From Roseburia porci (GTDB taxonomy: Bacteria > Bacillota > Clostridia > Lachnospirales > Lachnospiraceae), in NCBI RefSeq assembly GCF_009695765.1, contig NZ_VUNI01000002.1, forward strand, positions 62,001-126,000: a DNA stretch of 64,000 nt, written 5' to 3'. Shown here piece by piece: positions 50,109 to 59,903 of the stretch (positions are counted from its first letter, which is position 1; the number at the start of each line of letters is the position of its first letter). The notes beneath the pieces are model-generated. The model was not told where the DNA came from. It ran no database searches and worked only from the letters and a program-made list of their open reading frames with translations. A program made the position numbers and the translations under genes.

Positions 50109-51812
50109 ATGGCAAACGGATTCGGAAGCTTATATGTTGGAACGTCCGGGCTACAGAGCGCGCAGAATGCGTTAAACGTTACGGCCAACAACCTGGCAAA
50201 CGTAGATACAAAAGGATATGTGCGTCAGCAGGTACGTTTCGCAGATAAGAATTATTCCAATCTCAAGCTGGCAACACCGAAGACTGCGATGCAGCAGTCG
50301 GGACTTGGTGTCTCAATCGGAGATGTTGTGCATGCGAGAGATATTTTTTTGGATAAAGCATTCCGGACAGAGACCGGAAGATATGGATTTTACAGCACGA
50401 TGTATGAGAATGTATCGAATGTAGAGGACATGTTCCAGGAATTGCATGGAGAAGAATTTAAAGAGAGCATCGATGATTTATGGTCGGCATTTCAGGAGCT
50501 GGCAAAAGACAGCATGAATTCGACCAATCAGAACCTGGTTGTACAGAAATCAGAACTTTTTATCAGCCGTTGCAATTCCCTGTACTCGGATTTAAAAAGC
50601 TATCAGAACAATCTGAACAATCAGATCTATGATGATATCCAGACGGTCAACGATATCGGAAAACAGATTTACCAGCTCAATAACGACATTATTAAGGTGG
50701 AATCGGGCGGACAGGAAACTGCAATGACACTCAGAGACCAAAGGGACGCTCTTTTGGATAAACTTGCCGGCTATGGCAATGTTACTGCGAGTGAAGACCA
50801 GTTTGGAGCAGTGACCGTAACCTTTGAAAATGTCGATTTTGTGGATGATAACCGCTGCTATGAGATCCAGATGAAAGCGGATAAAGAGACCGGCTTTTAT
50901 ACACCATACTGGGGACAGCTTTCAGATGTCGATTCCGGTGAATATGTGCCGGTATTTCGTATGGACCGGGATATTTCATCCGAATTTAATACCGATGTCG
51001 GTAAGATCAAAGGTCTTATGGTGTCCAGAGGAACAACCTATGGTAAATATTCGGATCTGGACGATGAGACGAGTTACAAAACAATCGAGAATAATACGGT
51101 TATGGAAGCGCAGGCACAGATCGATAAACTGTTCCACAGCATTGCAACGGGACTGAATGATATTTTCTGCCCGAATACAGAACTGCAGACAGCAATCACA
51201 ACCACAGATGGACAGACTTATGCAGCGGGAACCAGGATCCTTGATGTAGACAACTGTACACTTGGTGAGGATAAACAGCTTCCACCACAGGAACTTTTTT
51301 CAAGAATCGGATGTGACCGTTATACGACCGTTACCGGAACAGATGGTAAAACATATTACATCTATAATGAGGAAGATATGTCAGATACTTCCAAACAGTA
51401 TATGATCGGCAGTACAAAGATCAACCCTGAGATACAGGCACAGATTACCAAACTTCCGGTTTATACGCAGAATGGAGCGGTAGACTATGAGCTCGGAAAG
51501 AAGCTGACTGCACTCTGGGAAGCAAAGGATATGACGATTAATCCATACGACAATACACCTTGTACATTCCAGAATTATTACAATAAAGTTGTGGATATGC
51601 TTGGAACTGTCGGTAATGTATATTCTTCAGTAATGGATACGCTGTCGAACACGGTTGAGGCGGTGGACAATCAGCGCTCACAGGTAACTGGGGTAGCTTC
51701 GGATGAAGAACTGACACATATGGTAAAATTTCAGTCCGCATACAATGCAGCGAGCCGTTTCATTACGGTAATCAGTGAAATGACTGAACTGATTGTAACC
51801 GGATTAATATAA
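50109..51812 (+). CDS. flgK: Flagellar hook-associated protein 1 FlgK, first copy
   Basis: 567 aa. N-terminal rod/hook motif (GLQSAQNALNVTANNLANVDTKGYVRQQV) and C-terminal helix (HMVKFQSAYNAASRFITVISEMTELIV) that packs as the junction between hook and filament. The central part is the variable outer domain. Followed by a second FlgK-like gene 38 nt later; the two differ in length and middle domain. Confidence 0.94.
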   Translation: MANGFGSLYVGTSGLQSAQNALNVTANNLANVDTKGYVRQQVRFADKNYSNLKLATPKTAMQQSGLGVSIGDVVHARDIFLDKAFRTETGRYGFYSTMYENVSNVEDMFQELHGEEFKESIDDLWSAFQELAKDSMNSTNQNLVVQKSELFISRCNSLYSDLKSYQNNLNNQIYDDIQTVNDIGKQIYQLNNDIIKVESGGQETAMTLRDQRDALLDKLAGYGNVTASEDQFGAVTVTFENVDFVDDNRCYEIQMKADKETGFYTPYWGQLSDVDSGEYVPVFRMDRDISSEFNTDVGKIKGLMVSRGTTYGKYSDLDDETSYKTIENNTVMEAQAQIDKLFHSIATGLNDIFCPNTELQTAITTTDGQTYAAGTRILDVDNCTLGEDKQLPPQELFSRIGCDRYTTVTGTDGKTYYIYNEEDMSDTSKQYMIGSTKINPEIQAQITKLPVYTQNGAVDYELGKKLTALWEAKDMTINPYDNTPCTFQNYYNKVVDMLGTVGNVYSSVMDTLSNTVEAVDNQRSQVTGVASDEELTHMVKFQSAYNAASRFITVISEMTELIVTGLI

Positions 51813-51850
51813 TTGCAGCCAGACATTAGGATAAAATAAGGAGGAGCAAT

Positions 51851-53740
51851 ATGGCTTCCACTTTTTTCGGATTAAATATCGGATCATCTGCGCTTGGTTC
51901 TTTTCAGGCAGCAGTGAATACGACAGCGAATAATATCGCAAACTTAAAAACAACCGGATATTGCAGACAGACAGCCAATCTGCAGTCTACGGCAGCTCTT
52001 CGTGTGGCAGCACGCTACGGAAGTATGGGTACTGGAGTTCAGGTGGTCTCCATTAAACAGGAGAGAGATCTGTATTATGATTCCAAATACTGGGAAGCAA
52101 ACTCCAGCAAAGGCCTGTATGAACAGAAGCTGTATTATCTGAATCAGATCGAAGATTATTTCAAGGATGATACCACACAGAAGGGATTTACGACCATTTT
52201 CAATAAAATGTTCAATGGACTGGATACCCTGAAGACCAAAGCGGGAGACGAAACAGTACGTAACCAGTTTATCAACCAGTCACAGCAGCTTTGTACGTAC
52301 TTTAATGCGTTATCCACAAGCCTTACGGAAATGCAGGAAGATGTCAACGAAGAGATCAAGAGTACCACAGAGAATATCAATGCGATCGGACAAAAGATCG
52401 CAACGTTAAACCGTGAGATCAATAATATTGAGATCCGTGGTGCGTATGCCAACGAACTGAGAGATCAGCGAGCAAACCTTTTAGACGAACTCTCCAAGAT
52501 TGTGGATGTCCAGACCGTAGAAACTGAGATTCAGAATAAGAATGGAGAAAATCTCGGAGGAACCAACTTTAAGGTACTTATTAATGATCAGACACTTGTG
52601 GATGGCGACGATTACCGTACAATTACCTATGTTGCACGTGATCAGGCAGTGAATAAGACCGATGCCAATGGCCTTTATGATCTTGTATGGGCAGATACAG
52701 GAATGAGCTTTGCACAGGCAAACAGCAATTCCAGCGGAAGCCTGAAAGCATTATTCGAGATCCGCGATGGTAATAACAACGACAACTTAAAAGGAACGGT
52801 TGCGGATACTTCCACAAACAACAAATTAGTATTAAAAAATACATCTGTTCAGAACCTGAATGCGCTCAATGTTCCGGAAAGCGGACAACTGACCTTAAAT
52901 GGAAAGAAATACAGCTATAACGGATGGAGCGCAACACTTGATGCAGATGGTAAAATCACAGAAATGGAATTTAATCTGACCGCGGAGAGCGAACTGACCG
53001 ATGACCAGCTTGCGAATGCGATCGGAAATACTGCATCTGATGGGGTAAGCTATGACAGCAAAGGAATTGTCTATTATCAGCAGCAGATGAATGAATTTTT
53101 GCGCAACTTTGCAGAAATGTTCAACAGCATTGAGAAAGACGGACAGACACTTGACGGTGAACCGATGGGGACGTTCTTCCAGGGTGAGACTACGACAGGC
53201 ACACTTTATAATTTTAATGGTGCTTATGTGGACAGTGAAGGCAAATACGTATCGGCAACTACCAATGCGGATGGTTCTATCACCAAGAATCCTGTTACAA
53301 AAGTAACTTCGGATATGGACAGCTATTATAAACTCACCACGGCAAACATCCGTGTAAACAACAAATCGCTGACAGACCCGAAATATTTTGCCACAACGAC
53401 AGATATTACAAAAGGAACTGATGCATACGATCTGGTGGAGAAGTTAAAATCCCTGCAGTCCGATGTAACAATGTTCCGCGGAGATAAGGCATCTTCTTTC
53501 CTGGAAACACTGCTTTCCGATGTGACCGTCGATGTTGATAAAACCAAAACATTTTACAATAATTATAATAATCTCGCTTCCTCTGTCGATACACACAGAA
53601 CATCAATTTCCGGTGTAGATGAGGATGAGGAGGCTATGAACCTGATTAAATTCCAGAACGCATATAACCTTGCAGCCAAGACAATCTCTGTAATGGCTGA
53701 GATGTATGACAAGCTCATTAATGAGACTGGTGTTGTATAA
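51851..53740 (+). CDS. flgK: Flagellar hook-associated protein 1 FlgK, second copy
   Basis: 629 aa paralogue of the gene before. N-terminal SSALGSFQAAVNTTANNIANLKTTGYCRQ and C-terminal NLIKFQNAYNLAAKTISVMAEMYDKLI keep the FlgK ends, with an unrelated-looking longer middle. AAGGAGG site. Tandem FlgK genes could build a mixed junction or alternative hooks; a duplication with divergence is the simple reading. Confidence 0.93.
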   Translation: MASTFFGLNIGSSALGSFQAAVNTTANNIANLKTTGYCRQTANLQSTAALRVAARYGSMGTGVQVVSIKQERDLYYDSKYWEANSSKGLYEQKLYYLNQIEDYFKDDTTQKGFTTIFNKMFNGLDTLKTKAGDETVRNQFINQSQQLCTYFNALSTSLTEMQEDVNEEIKSTTENINAIGQKIATLNREINNIEIRGAYANELRDQRANLLDELSKIVDVQTVETEIQNKNGENLGGTNFKVLINDQTLVDGDDYRTITYVARDQAVNKTDANGLYDLVWADTGMSFAQANSNSSGSLKALFEIRDGNNNDNLKGTVADTSTNNKLVLKNTSVQNLNALNVPESGQLTLNGKKYSYNGWSATLDADGKITEMEFNLTAESELTDDQLANAIGNTASDGVSYDSKGIVYYQQQMNEFLRNFAEMFNSIEKDGQTLDGEPMGTFFQGETTTGTLYNFNGAYVDSEGKYVSATTNADGSITKNPVTKVTSDMDSYYKLTTANIRVNNKSLTDPKYFATTTDITKGTDAYDLVEKLKSLQSDVTMFRGDKASSFLETLLSDVTVDVDKTKTFYNNYNNLASSVDTHRTSISGVDEDEEAMNLIKFQNAYNLAAKTISVMAEMYDKLINETGVV

Positions 53741-53751
53741 AGGAGGAGCAC

Positions 53752-55284
53752 ATGAGAATCACAAATAATATGATCGTTGCGAACACCAAAAACAACGTCA
53801 ATGCGAACAAAATCAATGTTGATAAATACAATACACAGATGACAACCCAGAAGAAGATCTCCAGAGCTTCCGAAGACCCGGTTGTAGCGATGCGTGCACT
53901 TCGTCTGGCAACGAATCTGACACACGTAGATCAGTATGTGGACAATAATATTCCGGATGCACTTTCATGGCTGGATGTCACAGAAACAGCACTTACAAAT
54001 ACGAAGTCCATTCTTACCGACATCCGTACCCAGTGCGTAAAGGGATCATCCGATACGCTGACCGCAGATGACCGTAAGACCATTTTGAATGCACTAACCC
54101 AGCTTTCAGATCAGATTTATACGGAAGGCAACGCTGATTATGCAGGAAGAACCGTATTTACAGGATACCGCACAAACTGCAAACTGACATTTGGAACCGA
54201 TGAGACAACAACGGAATATGATATCAAACAGCAGTTTTCTTATAAAGATATTGAGGAAAAACGCTATTATTCCGGAAGCGTGGACGTTCCTGCAAAGCTG
54301 GATGCAACAGTTGGAGACTGTACAACAAAGATTTCGGAACAGGCGTATGACAGACTTCGCCTTGGTTACGATCAGGTTTCAAAGGATAATCTGAAAGTAT
54401 CCTACACGGTAACAGATCAGTCTACCGGAGCAAAAACAACAACGGATATCACACCGACCGTTTATGAGAGTGAGGATGCGTGGGAAGCAGCATGCGGTGG
54501 CACAAAGACCGTAGGCGACGATGAGGTTGTATTTATCGCAAGTTCGGGAGAGTTGGTGCTTGGCAAAAATATCAGCGCGTCCCTGAAAACAGATCACGCA
54601 GATATTAATGTAGAATATCAGAAAACCGGATTTAACAAAGGCGATGTCAGACCGGAATATTTCTATGACTGCACAGATATCTCTGATCCGGCAAATCCGA
54701 TCGAATATAAGCAGGACGAAGACGGAGACGGCGTTCGAGATCCGCAGCAGATCGAATATACGATCTCAACCGGAATCAATATACCGGTCAATACACTTGC
54801 GAGTGATGCGTTTGACCCGGCTGTTGCGCAGGATGTCAATGAACTGCTGAACTGCGTGAATGCAGCAATCAACGCGAATGACAAGGTTGATAAGATCAAA
54901 GAGATGATGAAGAAGGAAGAGTATTCCGACGCAGCATCCCAGGCTACGTTAAAGACCTATCTGGATGCGGCACAGAAGGAAGCGGATTATGCAGATGACA
55001 ACCTCCAGAAGACATTTGGATCTGGTATCACCAGATTTGATGAGCATCTGAAACAGGTCAACAAGGCAATTACCAATGTGGGAAGTATTGAAGACCGTGT
55101 GAAACTGACACAGAACCGTGTCGAAAACCAGCAGGAGACATTAAAAGACCTGAAATCCAGCAATGAAGACAGAGACCTTTCGGATATCATCATCGATTTT
55201 TACGCTGCATACAATGCCTACCAGTCATCACTGACAGCAGCAAGCCAGGTGGGGTCAACCTCGCTGCTTGATTATCTTAGATAA
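53752..55284 (+). CDS. flgL: Flagellar hook-associated protein 3 FlgL
   Basis: 510 aa. Flagellin-like ends (MRITNNMIVANTKNNVNANK and TLKDLKSSNEDRDLSDIIIDF with YAAYNAYQSSLTAASQV) and a central insertion; longer than the usual 300 aa. Completes the hook-filament junction. 11 nt after the second flgK. Confidence 0.92.
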   Translation: MRITNNMIVANTKNNVNANKINVDKYNTQMTTQKKISRASEDPVVAMRALRLATNLTHVDQYVDNNIPDALSWLDVTETALTNTKSILTDIRTQCVKGSSDTLTADDRKTILNALTQLSDQIYTEGNADYAGRTVFTGYRTNCKLTFGTDETTTEYDIKQQFSYKDIEEKRYYSGSVDVPAKLDATVGDCTTKISEQAYDRLRLGYDQVSKDNLKVSYTVTDQSTGAKTTTDITPTVYESEDAWEAACGGTKTVGDDEVVFIASSGELVLGKNISASLKTDHADINVEYQKTGFNKGDVRPEYFYDCTDISDPANPIEYKQDEDGDGVRDPQQIEYTISTGINIPVNTLASDAFDPAVAQDVNELLNCVNAAINANDKVDKIKEMMKKEEYSDAASQATLKTYLDAAQKEADYADDNLQKTFGSGITRFDEHLKQVNKAITNVGSIEDRVKLTQNRVENQQETLKDLKSSNEDRDLSDIIIDFYAAYNAYQSSLTAASQVGSTSLLDYLR

Positions 55285-55352
55285 ATGCAGAACAGGACTG
55301 GATAGTTGGGGATTCAGATCCCTGGATGTCAGCGCATGATAAGAAAATATAC

Positions 55353-55367
55353 CCTGTCGGAGACGGG
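55353..55367 (+). promoter_or_regulatory. GGA-loop hairpin before fliW
   Basis: CCTGTC-GGA-GACGGG: a 6-bp stem (one G-T) with GGA as the triloop, 10 nt before the AAAGGAG site of fliW. Fits a CsrA-binding hairpin. Confidence 0.5.
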
Positions 55368-55382
55368 AAAGGAGAATAGACC

Positions 55383-55847
55383 ATGAGGGCAGATACAAGA
55401 TTATTTGGAACAATTGATATTGCAGATGATAAATTGATCACGATGGAGAAGGGGATGATCGGATTCCCGGATCTTCAGCATTTTGCATTGATTTTTGATG
55501 AGGAGCGGGGACTGGAAAACAGTAATATTATGTGGCTTCAGTCCATGGACGAGCCGGTTGTGGCTTTCCCGGTTATGATGCCATCAAAGATAAAACCGGA
55601 TTATAATCCGAAAGTCAGCGAAGAAATGATCACACCGCTTGGAGACCTTACTCCGGACAATACATTTCTTCTGGTAACTGTAACCGTTCCAAAAGAAATA
55701 GAACAGATGGCAGTCAATCTGAAGGCTCCGATCATTGTAAATACAGATAATGAGAAAGCGGTACAGCTGATCGTAGAAGACGATTATCCGGTAAAATACA
55801 AAATCTATGACCTTCTTAAGGCGGAAAAAGAAGGGAAGGTGGAGTAA
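55383..55847 (+). CDS. fliW: Flagellar assembly factor FliW
   Basis: 154 aa. MRADTRLFGTIDIADDKLI, GMIGFPDLQHFALIFDEE and EMAVNLKAPIIVN-type segments are typical. FliW binds CsrA and is displaced by newly made flagellin, which lets CsrA shut down flagellin translation when filament export stalls. Directly followed by csrA (3-nt gap), the classical pair. Confidence 0.95.
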   Translation: MRADTRLFGTIDIADDKLITMEKGMIGFPDLQHFALIFDEERGLENSNIMWLQSMDEPVVAFPVMMPSKIKPDYNPKVSEEMITPLGDLTPDNTFLLVTVTVPKEIEQMAVNLKAPIIVNTDNEKAVQLIVEDDYPVKYKIYDLLKAEKEGKVE

Positions 55848-55850
55848 AAG

Positions 55851-56069
55851 ATGCTGGCACTTACCAGAAAAAAGGGTGAATCCCTTGTTATCAATAATAA
55901 CGTTGAGATCACAGTGCTTGACATTCGTGGAGATCAGGTGAAGATCGGTATTTCAGCACCGAAAGATGTGCCGATCTATCGTAAGGAAGTATATTTACAG
56001 ATCCAGAAGGAGAATGAGGCAGCATTAAATGTGGACAACGTGGCTGCTATTAACAATCTTTTGAAATAA
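55851..56069 (+). CDS. csrA: Carbon storage/translational regulator CsrA
   Basis: 72 aa canonical Csr[16 protein letters not shown] with Leu4/Arg6, [22 protein letters not shown] with Arg44. Represses translation by binding GGA motifs, in this setting most likely the flagellin leader. Antagonised by FliW next door. A divergent second CsrA is encoded at 23989. Confidence 0.97.
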   Translation: MLALTRKKGESLVINNNVEITVLDIRGDQVKIGISAPKDVPIYRKEVYLQIQKENEAALNVDNVAAINNLLK

Positions 56070-56242
56070 TGATTATGGGGTTTTACGGCTGAAAAATGTG
56101 GGGTATAATATATGGAGAGGGAACGGAAGTGTCTGAACTGATGAAACTGTTTATAGATGCAGATGCTTATGATTATCAGAGATTTCCGTGTACTTCATCT
56201 CGTAAAAATCAGTTTAAAAATTCGGAGGAAGGAGAGAGACGT

Positions 56243-56434
56243 ATGTGTAAGGAATTGCAGGAATATCTGGAAGAAGGAAAAAGAGAAGCTGTGGAGAAGA
56301 ATATAAGGGACACTGCGCGTGAGACCGCACGTGAATTGTTTAAAAACAATATTGCTTATCAGATTATAAAAAAATGCGCCTCTGCTTTAACGGATGAGGA
56401 ACTTCGTGAAATTGAGAAGGAAGTAAAAGGCTAA
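56243..56434 (+). pseudogene. Remnant resembling the tail of a PD-(D/E)XK (Rpn) family transposase-like protein
   Basis: About 63 aa of charged helix (KELQEYLEEGKREAVEKNI, TARETARELFKNN, LTDEELREIEKEV) like the C-terminal tail of Rpn/PD-(D/E)XK nuclease proteins, without the nuclease domain. An in-frame open stretch extends back to 56096 but has no family features. Followed by a strong hairpin. It separates csrA from flaG. Confidence 0.5.
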
Positions 56435-56446
56435 AAACGATAGGAT

Positions 56447-56488
56447 TTCTGGAAGAAAAGCTCTGCATTGGCAGGGCTTTTTCCAGAA
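56447..56488. terminator. Long hairpin between csrA and flaG
   Basis: TTCTGGAAGAAAAGCTCTGC pairs with GCAGGGCTTTTTCCAGAA around ATTG-like loop. No long T-run follows, so strength as a terminator is uncertain. Confidence 0.6.
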
Positions 56489-56495
56489 GAAACTC

Positions 56496-56522
56496 TAAAT
56501 TATTATGCAAAACGACCGATAT
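56496..56522 (+). promoter_or_regulatory. Sigma-28 promoter of flaG
   Basis: TAAA (56496-56499), 15-bp spacer, ACCGATAT (56515-56522), one mismatch to GCCGATAT. Confidence 0.82.
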
Positions 56523-56559
56523 AACATTTAGAGATTTTAGATATTGCAGATGAAGTATC

Positions 56560-56571
56560 ACACGGAGGTGT
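56560..56571 (+). promoter_or_regulatory. GGAG-loop mini-hairpin at the flaG ribosome binding site
   Basis: ACAC (56560-56563) and GTGT (56568-56571) flank GGAG, which is part of the Shine-Dalgarno sequence. CsrA binding here would block flaG translation. Confidence 0.4.
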
Positions 56572-56577
56572 TATAGA

Positions 56578-56997
56578 ATGGCAATTGAAGCAATAAAAAC
56601 GGGCGTAACGTATCAGGGAAGTACAGCCCAGACAGAAGATAAAAGCAGTGTTTCAAATACTGCCAATACAGCTGCGGTGACCGAGCAGACTGAACAAAAT
56701 AGTGTAAACGGTAGTCAGGCAGCAGGAAAAGAATCTGTGGACAATGAAAAAAACGAACAGGAAGAGAAGCAGAAAGCAGCATCGAAACAGATTCGCAAGA
56801 CAATTGATGAAATCAACCGAAAAGCAGTGAATTCCGAAGCAATTTTCGGTATTCACGATAAGACGAATCGTGTTATGATCAAGATCATTGACAAAGATAC
56901 AAAGAAAGTAATCAAGGAATATCCACCGGAGAAGACACTTGACATGATCGCCAAGGTATGGGAGATGGCAGGTCTTATGGTGGATGAGAAGATGTAA
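56578..56997 (+). CDS. flaG: FlaG-type flagellar protein
   Basis: 139 aa. Disordered, charged N-terminal half and a C-terminal FlaG domain (AIFGIHDKTNRVMIKIIDKDTKKVIKEYP then PPEKTLDMIAKVWEMAG). FlaG affects filament length in other bacteria and usually sits before fliD, as here. GGAGG site overlaps a small hairpin. Confidence 0.9.
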   Translation: MAIEAIKTGVTYQGSTAQTEDKSSVSNTANTAAVTEQTEQNSVNGSQAAGKESVDNEKNEQEEKQKAASKQIRKTIDEINRKAVNSEAIFGIHDKTNRVMIKIIDKDTKKVIKEYPPEKTLDMIAKVWEMAGLMVDEKM

Positions 56998-57041
56998 ATT
57001 CAGATGAAATGATATGTAGACATATCAGAATGGAGTGAATT

Positions 57042-59846
57042 ATGGCAATCAGACTTACGGGATTAACATCCGGCTTGGATACCGAATCCATTATCTCGGC
57101 TTTGGTATCTTCATACAGCTATAAAACAAACAAATATAAGAAAGCACAGACCAAGCTTTCCTGGAAACAGGATGCATGGAAAGCACTCAACACAAAGGTA
57201 TACAGTCTGTATACCAGTCTTGATTCCATGCGCTTTACCCAAAGCTACAATCTGAAATCAACCAGTGTGTCGGATGCAACAAAAGCAAAGGTCACTGCTT
57301 CCGGAACTGCGCCAAATGGTACACAGAAGCTTAATATTCTTAAGATCGCACAGGCTGGATATCTGACCGGAGGAAAGCTGGCAGGCAGCACAACAACAGG
57401 AACAACACTTGCGGAGCTTGGATATACCGGTGGTGATGGTAAAGTTGACCTGAAACTGGGAGATGGAACAACGAAAACGATCACAGTAAGTCAGGGAACA
57501 ACGGTCAACGACTTTATCAAATCCTTAAAAGATGCGGGCGTCAGCGCCAACTATGATACGACAAATAACCGTATCTATGTCAGCTCCAAAGAGACAGGTG
57601 TAGACAATGATTTTACACTTACCGGAGCAAATGTGGATGGCGCCAATGCACTGACAGCTCTTGGCTTAAACGTGAATTCCTCGGCAACAGAAGCAACATA
57701 TGAGTCCTATACACAGTACTATAATGCAGATGGAACACAGCTCAACCAGAACGTAAAAGATGCAATTACAGCATATCAGAATGCAAAAAGCGCATACGAT
57801 AAGGCGAATGCACAGAACAGCAATATGTCATCAGCATATGGATATGCATCTGCATATTCTGCAATGCAGGATGCTCTTACAAAGACAGGGTTGACGGATA
57901 CACAGAAGGATCAGCTTGTAAAACTTTTATCGATGTCAGATGCTGCACGCAACAATTCGATTATTGGTTCTGACGGCAATATTTATACAGCAGAGACCAG
58001 TGATGAAGATGGCAACACGATCTATTCCTATGATGATAATGGAACAAAGAAATACATAAAAGCCATCAACACATATACAGGAAGTGACAATCAAACTTAT
58101 ACATTGGATGCGGAAACCGGTGTTTATAAAGATGCAAATGGAAATGAATACAAGGCAACCGGAAAAAAAGATAAAGACGGTAATCCGATGTATGCAAATA
58201 CAAAACAGGGACTTACCACTGAAATCAGCATTAAAACAACAACGAATTATTACGCATCGACTGCAAGTGAAGTGGACAGCGGATATGATCAGATTAAGGT
58301 TGGGGATGCTGTTTACAAACAGGATGATGATGGTAAAACATGGCTTGGTTCTGACGGTAAACTTTATGAACTTGCATCCGGTGCGAATAAGCTGTATGAG
58401 GTTACGAAAGATTCTGACGGCAATGTAACCAGAGTTGATGGTGGCAAAGAGATAAGCTTTGAAGATAGCGACAGAACGGATATTATGCAGACAAAATACT
58501 CCACTGGAGCTGAAATGAACAGTGTTAAGACAGCAGCAGATACCTTATCGGATATGAAGACCTCCATCAAGAAAAATGCTTCATTCAAAAAAGATGAAGA
58601 TCTGAACGCCTTCATCAGTACATTGACCAGTAATATTACAGCTGTCAATAATTATGAATCTGCAACAGATACTGTACTGAAGGATGACGATACATATTCC
58701 AAAAAGAGCATTGTATCAGCGGTACATGATGCATATAAGACGAATGGTGCAACAGGCGTAACTTCATACGTGAATGGATTTGCAAATGTGATCAGCCAGA
58801 ATAATACAAATATGACAGTAGATGATGAATCTACTGGAAGAACAAGTTATCAGACGGTTATGAAAAATAACCAGGTGCTGGCAGATATCGCAGCAATGAA
58901 AGATGGAACCGAGAAAGATAATGCAATTGCTGATTTTGTGCAGAAGGTACAGTCTGCACATGATATCAGCACAAGTACCACTTATAATAAAGATGCAGTG
59001 AAGATCGATGGAACAGATGCCAAAATCACATTAAATGGCATTGAGTATGAAGGCAGCAGCAATTCTTTTTCTATTAACGGCCTGAACATCGAAGCACAGG
59101 CAGTCACCGGAGACGGCGATGCGAATGCCATCTCGATCACGACCAAGACCGATACACAGGGAATGTACGATAAGATCAAGGAATTCCTGTCTCAGTACAA
59201 CTCCATTATCAATGAGATCACCTCTCTTTATAACGCAGATTCCGCAAAAGGATATGAGCCTCTGACCGATGATGAAAAGAGCGCAATGTCCGATAAAGAG
59301 GTTGAGAAGTGGGAAGAAAAGATCAAATCTTCTCTGTTACGGCGCGATGATACGCTGGATGGTCTGATGAGTGCCATGACTAATGCTATGAGTAAGGGCT
59401 ATGAGGTGGATGGCAAGAGTTACAGCCTGTCAAGCTTCGGAATCAGCACGTTAGGATATCTGAACGCACCGAAGAACCAGCAGTATGCTTATCATATTGA
59501 TGGAGATGAGGATGATTCGGTAGTATCTGGAAATACAGACAAACTGATGACCGCTCTTACAAATGATCCGGATACGGTAGTGTCTTTTATGCAACAGCTA
59601 GCTACTGGTCTATACAATGCTGTTGGAGATAAAATGAAATCATCTTCTGTAAGCAGTATTTATACCGTGTATAATGATAAGGAAATGGCTTCCGAATACA
59701 GCGATTACACAAGTCTGATTAAGAAATGGGAAGAAAAATTATCAGACAAGGAAGACTACTATTACAAGAAATTCTCAAGTATGGAGTCGGCTTTGACGAA
59801 ATTGAACAGCCAGTCTTCATCATTCAGCAGTTATTTCGGTTCATAA
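57042..59846 (+). CDS. fliD: Flagellar cap / hook-associated protein 2 FliD, unusually long
   Basis: 934 aa, against about 450-700 in most species. N-terminal domain is clear (GLTSGLDTESIISALVSSY, TKLSWKQDAWKALN) and the C-terminal domain is from about 680 (YDKIKEFLSQYNSIINEITSLYN, DTVVSFMQQLATGLYNA). The extra middle (about 220-560) carries Asp/Gly/Asn-rich, repeat-like words such as DGNTIYSYDDNGTKK, KDANGNEYKATGKKDKDGNP and DSDGNVTRVDG, reminiscent of surface beta-repeat or calcium-binding motifs. Caps the filament and guides flagellin folding; the insert may be a surface adhesin head. Confidence 0.95.
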   Translation: MAIRLTGLTSGLDTESIISALVSSYSYKTNKYKKAQTKLSWKQDAWKALNTKVYSLYTSLDSMRFTQSYNLKSTSVSDATKAKVTASGTAPNGTQKLNILKIAQAGYLTGGKLAGSTTTGTTLAELGYTGGDGKVDLKLGDGTTKTITVSQGTTVNDFIKSLKDAGVSANYDTTNNRIYVSSKETGVDNDFTLTGANVDGANALTALGLNVNSSATEATYESYTQYYNADGTQLNQNVKDAITAYQNAKSAYDKANAQNSNMSSAYGYASAYSAMQDALTKTGLTDTQKDQLVKLLSMSDAARNNSIIGSDGNIYTAETSDEDGNTIYSYDDNGTKKYIKAINTYTGSDNQTYTLDAETGVYKDANGNEYKATGKKDKDGNPMYANTKQGLTTEISIKTTTNYYASTASEVDSGYDQIKVGDAVYKQDDDGKTWLGSDGKLYELASGANKLYEVTKDSDGNVTRVDGGKEISFEDSDRTDIMQTKYSTGAEMNSVKTAADTLSDMKTSIKKNASFKKDEDLNAFISTLTSNITAVNNYESATDTVLKDDDTYSKKSIVSAVHDAYKTNGATGVTSYVNGFANVISQNNTNMTVDDESTGRTSYQTVMKNNQVLADIAAMKDGTEKDNAIADFVQKVQSAHDISTSTTYNKDAVKIDGTDAKITLNGIEYEGSSNSFSINGLNIEAQAVTGDGDANAISITTKTDTQGMYDKIKEFLSQYNSIINEITSLYNADSAKGYEPLTDDEKSAMSDKEVEKWEEKIKSSLLRRDDTLDGLMSAMTNAMSKGYEVDGKSYSLSSFGISTLGYLNAPKNQQYAYHIDGDEDDSVVSGNTDKLMTALTNDPDTVVSFMQQLATGLYNAVGDKMKSSSVSSIYTVYNDKEMASEYSDYTSLIKKWEEKLSDKEDYYYKKFSSMESALTKLNSQSSSFSSYFGS

Positions 59847-59858
59847 AAATAAACGCAG

Positions 59859-59880
59859 GGCATATCGGGAAAGATATGCC
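59859..59880 (+). promoter_or_regulatory. GGGA-loop hairpin before fliS
   Basis: GGCATATC (59859-59866) and GATATGCC (59873-59880) enclose GGGAAA. It may be a CsrA site or an RNA-stability structure in the fliD-fliS gap. Confidence 0.45.
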
Positions 59881-59903
59881 TTGTATAGGGTAAGGAGAAT
59901 ACT

